64,000 nt of DNA from Adiantum capillus-veneris (Eukaryota > Streptophyta > Polypodiopsida > Polypodiales > Pteridaceae), in the NCBI GenBank assembly GCA_014529385.2, contig CM043944.1, positions 84,702,884 through 84,766,883 of the forward strand, read 5' to 3'. The notes under the pieces are model-generated. The model searched no databases and had not been told where the DNA came from. It was given only the letters and a program-made list of their open reading frames with translations. Positions 44,015 through 54,230 of the stretch are shown piece by piece; position 1 is the first letter of the stretch, and each line of letters begins with the position of its first letter. The translations under genes and the position numbers were made by a program.

Positions 44015-45160
44015 GTGTTGAAAGAAGTTTGGACAACAAAAATGGAAACTAACGAGGAATCAAATGATGATAAATTCGATGCACCATCCCACTATAAGAA
44101 GTATACCATTCAGGATAGGAAGATAGTGGTGCAAAAATCCAAATGAGATCCCAAAGAACTAGGAACTTCATATGATGGGCCTGAAAACACGAAAAGTGTC
44201 AACTTAGCAGAACCAGGAGAGGAGCTGAAACCGGCCTATATTGCCACGGACCTTACTAAAGAGGAGGAGCAACTTCTAGTCGATACGCTCAGGCAATATA
44301 AAGATGTCTTTGCATGGTCATACAAATATCTAAAGGGGATAGATCCTGAGATATGTCAGCACATGATTCCCCTTAAGAGTGATGCTAGACCACGCACACA
44401 ACGTGCTTACACGTACAATGAAACTTTTGCAAATCAAGGAGGAAATAGACAAACTTAAGGATGCCGAGTTTATCTACGAGATTGAGCACACATAGTGGGT
44501 GTCCCCGATTGTAGTGGTACCCAAAAAGAATGGCAAACTACGTGTTTGTGTAAACCTCAAGCAAGTAAATGCAGCCACCATCAGCGATAACCACCCACTG
44601 CAAATAACTGATCATGTTATTGAGAGGGTAGCAAGGAAAGAGGCCTATAGTTTCTTGGATGGGTTCTCAGGCTACAACCAGTTGACGATTAAGGTGGAAG
44701 ATCAGCATAAGACAGCTTTTGCGACAGAGTGGGGTATATTTGCATACAGGGTAATGCCTTTTGGCTTGACCAATGCCCCAGACACATTTCAAAGACTAAT
44801 GACCCACGCATTCAAAGAATATCTCAGACAATTTCTGGAGATCTACATGGATGATCTTTGTGTTCATTCCCATTGATGAAGTGACCATATCACTCATCTG
44901 GAAAAAGTCTTTGAAAAATACAGAACGTATCATATCTACTTAAACCCGGAAAAATGTGTCTTCATGGTAAGACATGGTAGAATTTTGGGCCACATAGTGT
45001 CCAAAAACGACATTTCAACTGATCAAGAAAAGGTGCAGACAATTGCTGCACTACCGAGACCAATGAAGATAAAAGAAGTGCAAGCATTTATGGGGCATTG
45101 CGGATACTACCGATGTTTCATATATATGTATGCTGTAATAGCTAAGCCATTGTATGCCTC
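44015..45160 (+). pseudogene. Element E reverse transcriptase
   Basis: Continues from PR1 through a TGA at 44144. LLVDTLRQYKDVFAWSYKYL and ICQHMIPLKSDARPRTQRAY open the RT. A small deletion near 44436 moves the frame. Then WVSPIVVVPKKNGKLRVCVN (after TAG near 44494), FLDGFSGYNQLTIKVED, RVMPFGLTNAPDTFQRL and the intact box IYMDDLCVHS (YMDD 44844-44855). Two adjacent TGA codons (44874, 44877) interrupt before HLEKVFEKYRTYHIYLNPEK and VQAFMGHCGYYRCFIYMYAV. Relative to E's own relatives the stops fall at Arg/Gln/Trp-like positions. Confidence 0.92.
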
Positions 45161-45660
45161 ATGACTAAGTTCGAATGGACGGAGGAATGTAGCAAGCTTT
45201 CCAAAAATTGAAGCAACATTTGATTTCAGCTCCAATTTTGCAAGCCCCCGATTGGAGAAAAATCTTCCATGTCCATGTGGTTGCATCAGCCTATGCCATT
45301 GGGTGCATATTAGCCCAGCGAGGAGAGAAGAAAATGGATTTTCCCATTTGCTACTCAAGTTGACAACTAAACAACGCAGAGAGAAATTACACCAATACGA
45401 AAAGAGAAGGTCTGGTAATGATCTATGCTATCAAGAAATTTAGACACTACCTTCTAGCAAAAAAGTTTGTCTTCTTCGTGGATCATCAAGCACTGCTATA
45501 TCTAGTAAACAAACCTTGCAACACTGGAAGAATTGTTCGCTAGTTTATACTATTTCTTGAGTTTGACTTCATAGTGGTTGTAAAAAAGGGGACCACACAC
45601 CAGAGTGCAGATCATCTTTCACGACTATTTCATGGGGAAGCACCTGCGGGTGTTGATGAT
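45161..45660 (+). pseudogene. Element E RNase H
   Basis: Two single-base deletions near 45150-45195 bring the frame to QKLKQHLISAPILQAPDW, then FHVHVVASAYAIGCILAQ. The first catalytic Asp of RNase H (usual HVDAS) is Val here (codon 45280-45282). Then stop 45361 (Arg position), QLNNAERNYTNTKREGL, VFFVDHQALLYLVNKP, stop 45541 (Trp position) and HQSADHLSRLFHGEAP. RNA degradation activity would be lost by the Asp change alone. Confidence 0.9.
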
Positions 45661-46420
45661 GAACTTCCTGATTTATATATGTTTAACATAGAAATGGTGC
45701 CGCGATGGAGCGAAGAGGTCATGCCTCTACTCACAATCAGCTCTTTGCAGATAGAAAGACAACCATCAATGATCCATCAAACACAGAATCTCATCCTTTT
45801 AGCAGGACGGCTGTACAAACACGGTAAGGATGGGATACTGAGACTATGTGTACAGCCTGGAGATACCACCTACTACCTCAAACAAGCTCATATACAAAAG
45901 ACGAGATTTCACACCGGTGAAACACAGAAAAGCCAACGATTACAAAGACTAGGCGTCTACTGTCCAAACATGGAATACAATGTCCATAAATATGTAAAAT
46001 TCTGTGATAGATGTATAATATAGCCCCCAGTGGAACATGCCACAATGTTTCGGGTAGTACAAGCACCTAAATGGAGTGCTCACATCATTGAGTACTTAAA
46101 AAACAAAAGCAAGAAGGAAAACTGTCGAGGAAGAGGCCAAACACTATCTGCTCATTGGCAACCAATTGTATAGGCGGGGAAAGGACAAACAATTACTGCT
46201 ATGTGCTACAGAAAGCGAATATTACGTCATCCTAGATCAAGCACACTCGGGACAACCCGACGGACACTTCTCCACTAATAAAACAACAAAGCTAGTGCTA
46301 CACTCAGGCATATGGTGGCCGACCCTGTTCATGGATGCAACCACATATGTCAAACGATGTGATGAATGTCAATGCACAAAACCACCCCTGAGGAGAGATG
46401 AAATGCCACTGAGACCGATG
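45661..46420 (+). pseudogene. Element E tandem H2C2 zinc-binding modules
   Basis: After RNase H comes a first module: LAGRLYKHGKDGILRLCVQ, QAHIQKTRFHTGETQ and VHKYVKFCDRC, with His-His-Cys-Cys present (about 45884-46014). A stop at 46021, the linker PPVEHATMFRVVQAPKWSAH and a frameshift lead to IGNQLYRRGKDKQLLLCATE. The second module is HSGQPDGHFSTNKTTKL and YVKRCDECQ (46222-46377), again with both His and both Cys. Normally an integrase has one such N-terminal zinc domain. The same two modules and linker occur in element C and in the minus-strand copy at 20.6-21.5 kb. Confidence 0.8.
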
Positions 46421-47272
46421 ATGGGAGTACGTGCTTTTGCCAAATGGGGCATTGACTTCATTGGTCCCATCAACCCTCCAGGATACAAGACACACGCACA
46501 ATACATCATCGTAGCAACAGATTACATGACGAAGTGGGCGAAAGCCAAAGCAATCCAAAAAAATGATGCAAGGACTACAGCTCAGTTCCTTTTCAAAAAC
46601 GTCTTTACGCGGTATGGACTACCAATCGAAATAGTAAGCGATAGAGGAACACACTTTGTGAACGACGTCATTGAGACCCTCCTTGACAAATTCATGGTGG
46701 TCCATTGAAAGTCAACACCCTATCATCCGCAAGCCAACGAATAGGCAGAGAGTACCAACAAAATCCTATGCACAGTGCTCACCAAAATAGTCAGTGACTC
46801 AAGAAATGATTGGGATCAAAAGTTACACACGGCCTTATGGGCTTACCGCGTAGCTTTCAAAACCTCCATTGGAACGACTCCCTTTAACCTGGTATTCGGA
46901 ATTAATGTGATACTACCATTGAAATTCCTAGTCAAGTCCCTCAGAGTGGCAACACAATTAGGATGGACGGGCCATGAGCTATCGGAGAGGCTAGACACCC
47001 TAGAACAGTTAGATGAAACTAGACTTAAAGGGATTGCTGGCATATACGCTCAGAAAAAGAAAATGAAAGCTTTTTATGATCAACACGTGATTGGTAAGGA
47101 GTTCCAGAAAGGGGATTACGTTCTCATGTACACCCTGAAGCAGCACTCCAAAAAACTCGAAAAGCGAGGAATGGGGCCTTTTGTGATCCATGATATATCG
47201 CAAAGTGGCGCCATTAGACTTGCAACATTGGAGGAGAGGAGATGCCTAATTGGACGAGTGGTTGCAGGTTAA
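46421..47272 (+). pseudogene. Element E integrase core and C-terminal domain
   Basis: DDE core: AKWGIDFIGPI (first Asp 46454-46456), IIVATDYMTKWAKA, EIVSDRGTHFVND with second Asp, and after two stops (46706, 46742) AESTNKILCTVLTK with the Glu. Gly of the usual ANGQAE is Glu and the Gln is a stop. The C-terminal part reads WAYRVAFKTSIGTTPFNLVF, KKKMKAFYDQHVIGKEFQKG, LEKRGMGPFVIHDISQSGAI. One base is missing near 47240, after which the frame moves to that of the second protease, so the two were once one polyprotein. Confidence 0.9.
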
Positions 47273-48470
47273 AGAAATATCTTCTTCCACTGACACCAAA
47301 CGAACTCGCAGCACTCCATGTGGCAGCTCAACGCAGATGTCAAGCACAAGACATTCGGGAACAAGCACAGCAGGAGGGCAAACTCAGAATATTGAAACGC
47401 AGGGAACATGCAAACTTCAAGAGGAAAGAACAACAAGATGTGCCTATTCAGGATGTTCCGATAGCATCCATACAAACGGTGACTACATGGTTAGGAGGGA
47501 TGGATCTACACATTCAGTTACAACTTGCCGACGGCACCACCGAAAGAGCGTTAGTGGACACAGGGGCTAGGGCTAATGTGGTTAACTACTCCACTTTCAG
47601 AAAACTCACACAGGAACCTCTAATGCCCAACACTATGGGGTTCAAGGTCGCAAATAGAGGTACTATGGACAGTCTAGGCCACATAAATTTGCCAATAAAC
47701 ATTGATGGAACAGATTATCCACATCAATTTCATGTGGTCAAAGATCATCATCTAAACAAAGCAGTTATTCTGGGAGTGCCATGGATGCGCACTTATCGGG
47801 CCACACCAAACTGGCAGAACAACACTTTACTCATCGAACATGAGGGCCAATCTTTCGCCACAGCATTCGTACAAATGGACTATGAATGGGCACCTCTACC
47901 TTCGCCACATGCGGCAGCTCAGCGATCATCCACCACCAACGTCAAAAAAATATGGGTTAAGAAATCAATTATGGAAACCAAGCCTAGGCAATTGTGGATA
48001 CCTAAATGCCAAATCAATACACGTAAACCTACATTGCTTACAAAAAAATTAAACCATCACGAATTGCCCACCGCTGTTGTCAAACGGCCTAAATTGATGG
48101 ACCACTCTCTTCGACAACCACACTCAAATGGGTATGGCAACCAAAACAACATCGCCTTCACGATGCCTCTTCTAGTGGATCCATACCTAAGAAATTTCCT
48201 TGGCAATCCAAAAAATGCCAACAACCGACCCCATCGGCAGCATCAAAACTTTTGAAGGTCACCATCAAACACAGATTACGCCTTCTACAGTTACTATTGT
48301 TCGGACCATGTAGCTTCCACGGAACCTCGCCACCAACAACCATTGAACATATTGTTCAGCACCTATCTCTTGCACAACAATTTGTTTTCCCATGCATATC
48401 CTCCATGAGCATCATAGAGCCACACTATATGGCTATGCATAGACACATGCTTTATTCCCATGCACTGTGA
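47242..48470 (+). pseudogene. Second retropepsin-like domain (PR2) and WVPK-type tail after integrase
   Basis: A clean frame of 337 residues begins WTSGCRLKKYLLPLTPNE, the end of the integrase C-terminus, and continues into LHIQLQLADGTTERALVDTG, A, RANVVNYSTFRKL with a DTGA motif (Asp residue 106, codon 47557-47559), then VILGVPWMRTY (residues 175-185). Asp-Thr-Gly-Ala plus a later ILG is the retropepsin layout. The tail has KKIWVKKS and RQLWIPKC. After a frame change at 48250 it ends MAMHRHMLYSHAL (48470). Element C has the same order. Either it is a second protease or a non-catalytic retropepsin fold; DTGA is intact here. Confidence 0.8.
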
Positions 48471-50722
48471 CACATGCTCGTCGCGGACGACTCACCTTAG
48501 GAAGGGGGAAAATGCGATTGGAGTATCACTTGTATATACCATTATTATCATCCTACTTCTTTCCTTTTCTTTTCGTTTCCTTTCTTTCCCATTTCCTTAA
48601 AAAACACAAGTTTTTCAGAGCCTGATAGACTCTTAGTTGGCATAATCATGAGCCATACCATCACGATCTAATACCAGAATAAAATTATGTATATAAGGGA
48701 GGTGACACTAATTTTGGCTGACTAATAATCATTGTAAATAATTTTCTTTTACAAAAAAGCAAAAAATAACAGGTAATCAACAAAATTGATAAGTCGAGCC
48801 AAGAAAAGTCAGAATCGACTTTTGAAAGCAAACGTCGAAACTTCAAAGCAAGGACTTCAAACTTGACAGATATGGAAAAATTCAACACAAGATGAATTTT
48901 GAGCCAACTTCTAAAGGATCAAAACTGTAGATCAAACACCATTTGTAAACCGAGTGTCAAAATGACGAACGGTTCAAATGGCAGGTGATGTGTCCAACAA
49001 GATATGAGCAATGAAGGTAAGTATAAATGGGGCATTTCGGGTAGACTGGGATCATATAGTAAAAAAAGGGCAACAGAAGCTCATTTGCATTTAGAGAGAG
49101 AGAGACAGAGAGAGCCACAGGAGCATAGAGTTTTCAGAATTGCTTCTACCTGCTGCGACCACCACGGTGGATCTCACTACAACAGATTTAACATGTATGA
49201 TCATTAACCTTGCAAGAGCACGTGTGTGTGACCCATACTGCATCAACAGTACCAAAACAACAAATCGAAGCAGTACAAGGTCACAAAATTGGCAAACTAA
49301 GAGGGCCAAGGAGGGAGTCCAAAACCCATCAAAAACAAGAAAAATTTTCATCAGTAGATCCCAACTACTTGGCAGAATCATCCAAGCTAAAAACAGTAGG
49401 AAAGGGTGCTAGAACATGGATCGCGATCCATGTTCCCAAAACCCTAAAATTAGGGAAACTTCTACAGGAGCAACAATAGATGTTCAGGAACAAAACCCCA
49501 TGACTGTTTTTGCAAAAAGCTTCCCAACATGGATCGCGATCCATGTACCTTTTTGCCAAAATTAGGATAAAAGTGGCTCACTAGCTGGACAATGAACAAA
49601 TAGTAATGGGGTTGCAAAATAATCACAAAAAGTGCTCTACAGATCATCAAATCCACTTGGATTGCTACTTTCAGTTTGTAAATGGTCTTTTGGTCAAAAT
49701 TACTGCTAAAGTAATTTGGGAAACTTCAAACTCTCCTCGAAGCCTATCAACAAGCAAATATAACCTAAGAATGGTGATGGGATCAAAACCAAGCAAAAGT
49801 TTACTTGCAAAATGGTGAAACTTGCAGGATTCAGTTTGCCTTCTCAAAAGAATTCAATGTTTGGGGAAAATTGCCAAGGAACCAAGCAAAGCTATGAACT
49901 ACAGACCTCTATCATTAGAAATCAAAGCAAGGAGAGATCTCAGGCAAAACATGACTCCAAAAGTGGTTTCCAGAAACAGATTTGGTCAAAACGAAAAAAA
50001 TATGGCCATAAACTAAAAAATGGGGCAAACTATGGAAAAACATGTCCAAAGTTGAAAAAATTTCACCAGTGTACTAGGAAAACCTATAGGAACCAATGTG
50101 CACAAGAACTGTATTCAAATGCTTCCCAACATGGATCGCGATCCATGTACCTTTTTGGCCAAAATAAGTGAAACCCATGCCATTTGATTCAGTATGCTCA
50201 AGAAAGCCAAGCCATGAAGTTTCAAGCCAATTGAATCCCAAAAATCCACTTCCAAAAGCCAAAATCTCTGAATTAGTACATGATTTTCAAAATTTAGCCC
50301 AAGTGTCAAACCATTGATCCAAATCCCAAACTTTTTGGACCAAGTCATAATCAAGACGAACCCTACTCATTAGATTTCCAAAATATTGCCCAACATGGAT
50401 AGCGATCCATGTACCTCCAGCTCTAAATCCAGAGAAAATTTCTCAGTAGCATCCCCTTATGCCCAGGAGCAACTTCCCAAAGTTAGAATTTTCAAATGCT
50501 TCCCAACATGGATTGCGATCCATGTTCCTTTTTGCCAAAATCTATATGTTACATTAAAGTTTTGTGCCTATAGTAATCCTAGGAGCACTGGTGAAATTTG
50601 GTCAAATTTGGAGTAGTTTTGACAGAGTTAAGCTCACTTTTTTATTTTATGGTCAAGTTTACACTTTTCCACAACTTTGATCAATGGCTAAAACCTGATT
50701 TCACTTGCAAATTGTCAACAGG
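48471..50722 (+). other. Internal untranslated block of E with polypurine tract and palindromes
   Basis: A purine tract TTAGGAAGGGGGAAAA (about 48497-48512) follows the Pol stop. A TATA-like ATGTATATAAGGGAGG lies at about 48686-48702. Five E palindromes start at 49414, 49527, 50129, 50393 and 50506 (spacings 113, 602, 264, 113). The block ends in an acceptor-like TTGTCAACAG directly before the ORF3 ATG. Element C has a related purine tract and block after its Pol. The many small open frames here look like chance. Confidence 0.7.
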
Positions 50723-53700
50723 ATGCCTCGAAGGAAAGCACAGAGGGAGTGGACTGTGGCACCCTATGAGATAACCGATATCTCATCAAATGAGAAAGCT
50801 CACCTCATCGAACAAGTACTTGAAGCAATTCCGGCAAACATTTTCATCGGAAGGTTCCAAGACGCAGACGGAGAAATTGTAAAGACCACCATCTTTCCCC
50901 AGGAAATGTGGACTCTGCACCAGAAACCAGAAGTGCAAGCAGGGGTCAGGTACCTACAACTCGATAATTTCTTAACACTGCCTCCTTGGGGAACAGATTT
51001 CAGACGAGCTCACGATCTCATAAGTACAATTCAGTACAATGGGGAAGCAACTCTGACAAACAAGGATGGGGCAGTTGTTAAGGTAAAAATTACAGTTGAA
51101 ATCATCAATGAAGCCTTCCATCTGCCGAAGGGGACGCATAATCTCTTGCAAAAAACGAAGGCAATCGACAATGATAAAGCCTTTTTGAAGCAACACGGCC
51201 ACAAGCTGACATATCAAGACCTGATATACTCAGAAACGGAACTGCCATTGCGTCTTATATCATAGCATTTCAAGGTGCAGAAGCCGCCTAGATATACTGA
51301 ACCCTTATTGCATATGGCAGTGGTGATGGCGATGGGTTTGGCTGAATGCAGGGTGGTCAGTTGCGACTTTGGCAACTACCTTCTTGACATGATTGTGGAA
51401 GCAAACCTAAAGGGCGGTCAAAGAAGTAAAGCTTACATGAACGGAGGACCCATGCTCACACGAATAGTCTATCAAGCACTGGGCATGATCAACGATCTAC
51501 CACCTGCCAAAGCGCAGATAGACCTAATCCATAGGTCCAAAAGAGCTGTGAGACCAGTGGAAGGACCTTCTACAAGGCCGAATCTTGGAGTCAAATAAAC
51601 AAGGAAAAGTGCACCCCTAAGGGACTCTGACAGTGAGAAAACCGAGTCAGATGCTCCGAGTAGCCAGGAAGAGAGATCCCACCCACGCGATACTCCTTCT
51701 GAGTACCAGTCTTCGGAGGAAGATAAGGATAGCCAATACACCTTGGGATATACTCGGTTAAAGAAAAAGGCTACACATTTGGCAGAAGCTATCCCCATCA
51801 CTCATGCCAGGAGGACAATGGAAGAGGCTCAGGCATTGAGGGAAAAGCTCCGCCAACAAAAGAAAGATCAACAGCAAACCCAAGAGACAAAAGAGGATGA
51901 CAAGAAAGAAGATGATGAAGTCGAGAATACTCCGCTGATACGCAGGCAAACAGAGGCCTTGGAGAGGATCAAGCAACAAAAGAGGAAGGAAGCTGAAGAG
52001 AAACAAGAAATTGCCAGCGCCATGCGGCAACGAATTCACAATGAGCTCAAGCAAAAGATGGAGCAGAGGCAACAACAAGAATCAAAGAAGCAACGCGTCG
52101 ATGATATAGAATCATCTAACGAATGTGAAAAGAGTAAAAAGGAGAAAAGTCTCCCGCAAGGAGAGGGACAACACGAGACACAGGAACAACAAGATCAACA
52201 CCACGGTTCTCCTAAGGATGTTGAGACAATTTCAGAGAGGTCAAAACAAGAGAAAGGAGAAAGTGCAGGACAATCGGAGCAAAGGGTCGACGAAAAGCAG
52301 ACGGAGCAGCGGATGGATCAACAAATAGAATCACAGACAAAGCCTGCCACAACCTCTGATGCAATAGAGGGTTTGAAACAAAAGGAAAAGCAAGATGATG
52401 TGGCTGAGCAATCAGATCAGAGCCGAAAGGACCAGCATGGGCCAAGAACGCAACGCACACAAGCGGCCATAAAAGAAGGAGCAGAGATAGTTAGCTCATT
52501 TGACATTGACGATCACCTAAAGCAGATCAAACTGCAATTCTAATGTCAAAGAGCTCTTTACAACCTCAAGGAGCTGGAGTTAGAAGATAACAAAAAGGAG
52601 GTATCTAGAGCAGTAGCAGAATCCTGGCAGTTGAAGCAAAAAATAGAGGCACTAAAGAATGCACAAGTCCAGGTGCAATCGGAGTTGTAGAGAAAACGAG
52701 AAAATGAAACTTACTATTATAAAGAAGTGCAACAATTCAATGAGGAAAACTCCACATTACAGATCAAACAGCAATGCCTCGAGGAGGAGCTAACCAGAGA
52801 AAAGGAACAGAATGAGAAGCTACAAGGCTCGTATGCAGTGGTTAGTAGGTCTCTCACTCAGCTCCTGGCCATACAGGAGACACACCCTCATCTTCAACTA
52901 TGACTATAGGCTCTACTTCCTTGAGCTAGGAAATCAAAGAGTTAAAGGAGGCCCTAAAACAAGAAAAATATGACAGACAGATCATGACAGTAGGTCATAG
53001 GGCCCTCCAACAGGCCAAGGATGAGGAAATTGAAGACTTCAAAAAGCAACTGGCTGAGACAAGAAAGGAAGTAGAGGCTTTGAAAGCAAATCAAACAAAG
53101 CATCAACAGGACCCAGGAGAATTTGAGCAGGGTGAAGGATTCGAACAATCTGCGTTCGAAACTCATCAAACAGAAATTCCCACTACGAGCACTGGAAAAG
53201 GCACGCAAGAATCTGCAGATCGAGCCATGACATCCACCTCGGAGTCGGCAAAAGATGAAATTCAGCACTGGATCTCAGAAGTCAAAGACCCTTCACACAA
53301 GGCATATATGCAGTGAACTAAAAGTGCTGAAATTGACTGCCCTCCTCATGATCACTCCAGATGAGGTTGCAAAAAATCATGGGCACGAAATGATCGCACT
53401 ACCGTTGATGCGGCAAGAAGTTCGATTATGGCAGCAAAAGATGCTTCCAAAAATTGAACCAAATAGCAGAGGGGACTATAGAGAGGTTCCGATTACAGCC
53501 CTTCAGATTGAAACCATCATCGAAAATCAACCTCTCTGGAGAAAAAGTTGGTTCGATCAGCGACCCACTGACGAAACCTATCTATCCCATCAACAGACGA
53601 CGATCCTGGGATAGTTTTTACAGTTAGCAAAGCAAAAGACCGGCAGTGTTGAACTACCCGGTAATTACCAAGCTGCTCAATAACAACCTTCCATAAGAGA

Positions 53701-54173
53701 ATTACATGGTGCAAACTCAGAAAGGAGTAATCAATATGATGAAAAAGATCCTAGACCTCTCTTGTCAGATGCTGGTAAAGATTGCCAAAATGCTCATCAC
53801 GTGCATTACAGCTTTCAGAAACATTGAAGCAGCAGAGCATCCATGGCAGGTGTTTGTCGAGGGGACGCGGGGTATTTGCTGGAATATGGAGACCGAAATC
53901 CCCAACAGAAATGTTATCATGGGATTATATGCAAGAGTCATGTTTCTGCCATCTCATTACATGCAGACCTTCAAAGAATCTTTCATGATAGGTTTCTTCG
54001 AAGTGGACTCTTCCATATTCAATCCAATGAAGAAAGATCTGCCATCCCGCCATATCGCCTACCAAAGTACAATCAGCAATAATCCCTTCAGAGAGCTGGC
54101 AACCAAAGTCGAGATCGAAGCCAGAGCTCAGAAGTTCAAAAATCTCACTGCAACGCTCGAAAGAAGGAACTAA
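50723..54173 (+). pseudogene. ORF3 of element E, large unknown protein, decayed
   Basis: ATG at 50723. One frame runs to 52543 with only two stops (51263 TAG, 51596 TAA), then further stops and frame changes lead to the end at 54173, about 1150 codons in all. N-terminal region: FIGRFQDADGEIVKTTIFP, LPPWGTDFRRAHDLISTI, VKVKITVEIINEAFHLPKG; this recalls the plant-transposon-protein-like domains found in Athila-type extra ORFs. Middle: long Gln/Glu/Lys coiled coil (51800-53100). C-terminal: MRQEVRLWQQKMLPKIE and ARVMFLPSHYMQTFKE. No signal peptide or membrane span is evident. It occupies the env-like position, but I see nothing envelope-like. Related copies lie at 13484-16700 and 33434-33830. 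Confidence 0.75.
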
Positions 54174-54215
54174 CGTGAACTCCCTCAAATACAGCTTGCA
54201 CGAGGCGTGCAATGA

Positions 54216-54230
54216 ATAGGAAGGGGAGAA
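54216..54230 (+). other. Polypurine tract of element E
   Basis: ATAGGAAGGGGAGAA directly before the 3' LTR start at 54231, the expected plus-strand primer site. Confidence 0.9.

Noticed and set aside
48685-50354. Small ORFs between Pol and ORF3 of element E
   Set aside because: They are short, on both strands, and cross the palindrome-bearing untranslated block; the equivalent block in element C is also non-coding.
50723-54173. ORF3 as a retroviral envelope protein
   Set aside because: It sits in the env-like position, but I see no signal peptide, transmembrane segment or surface/transmembrane organisation; the middle is a long charged coiled coil.
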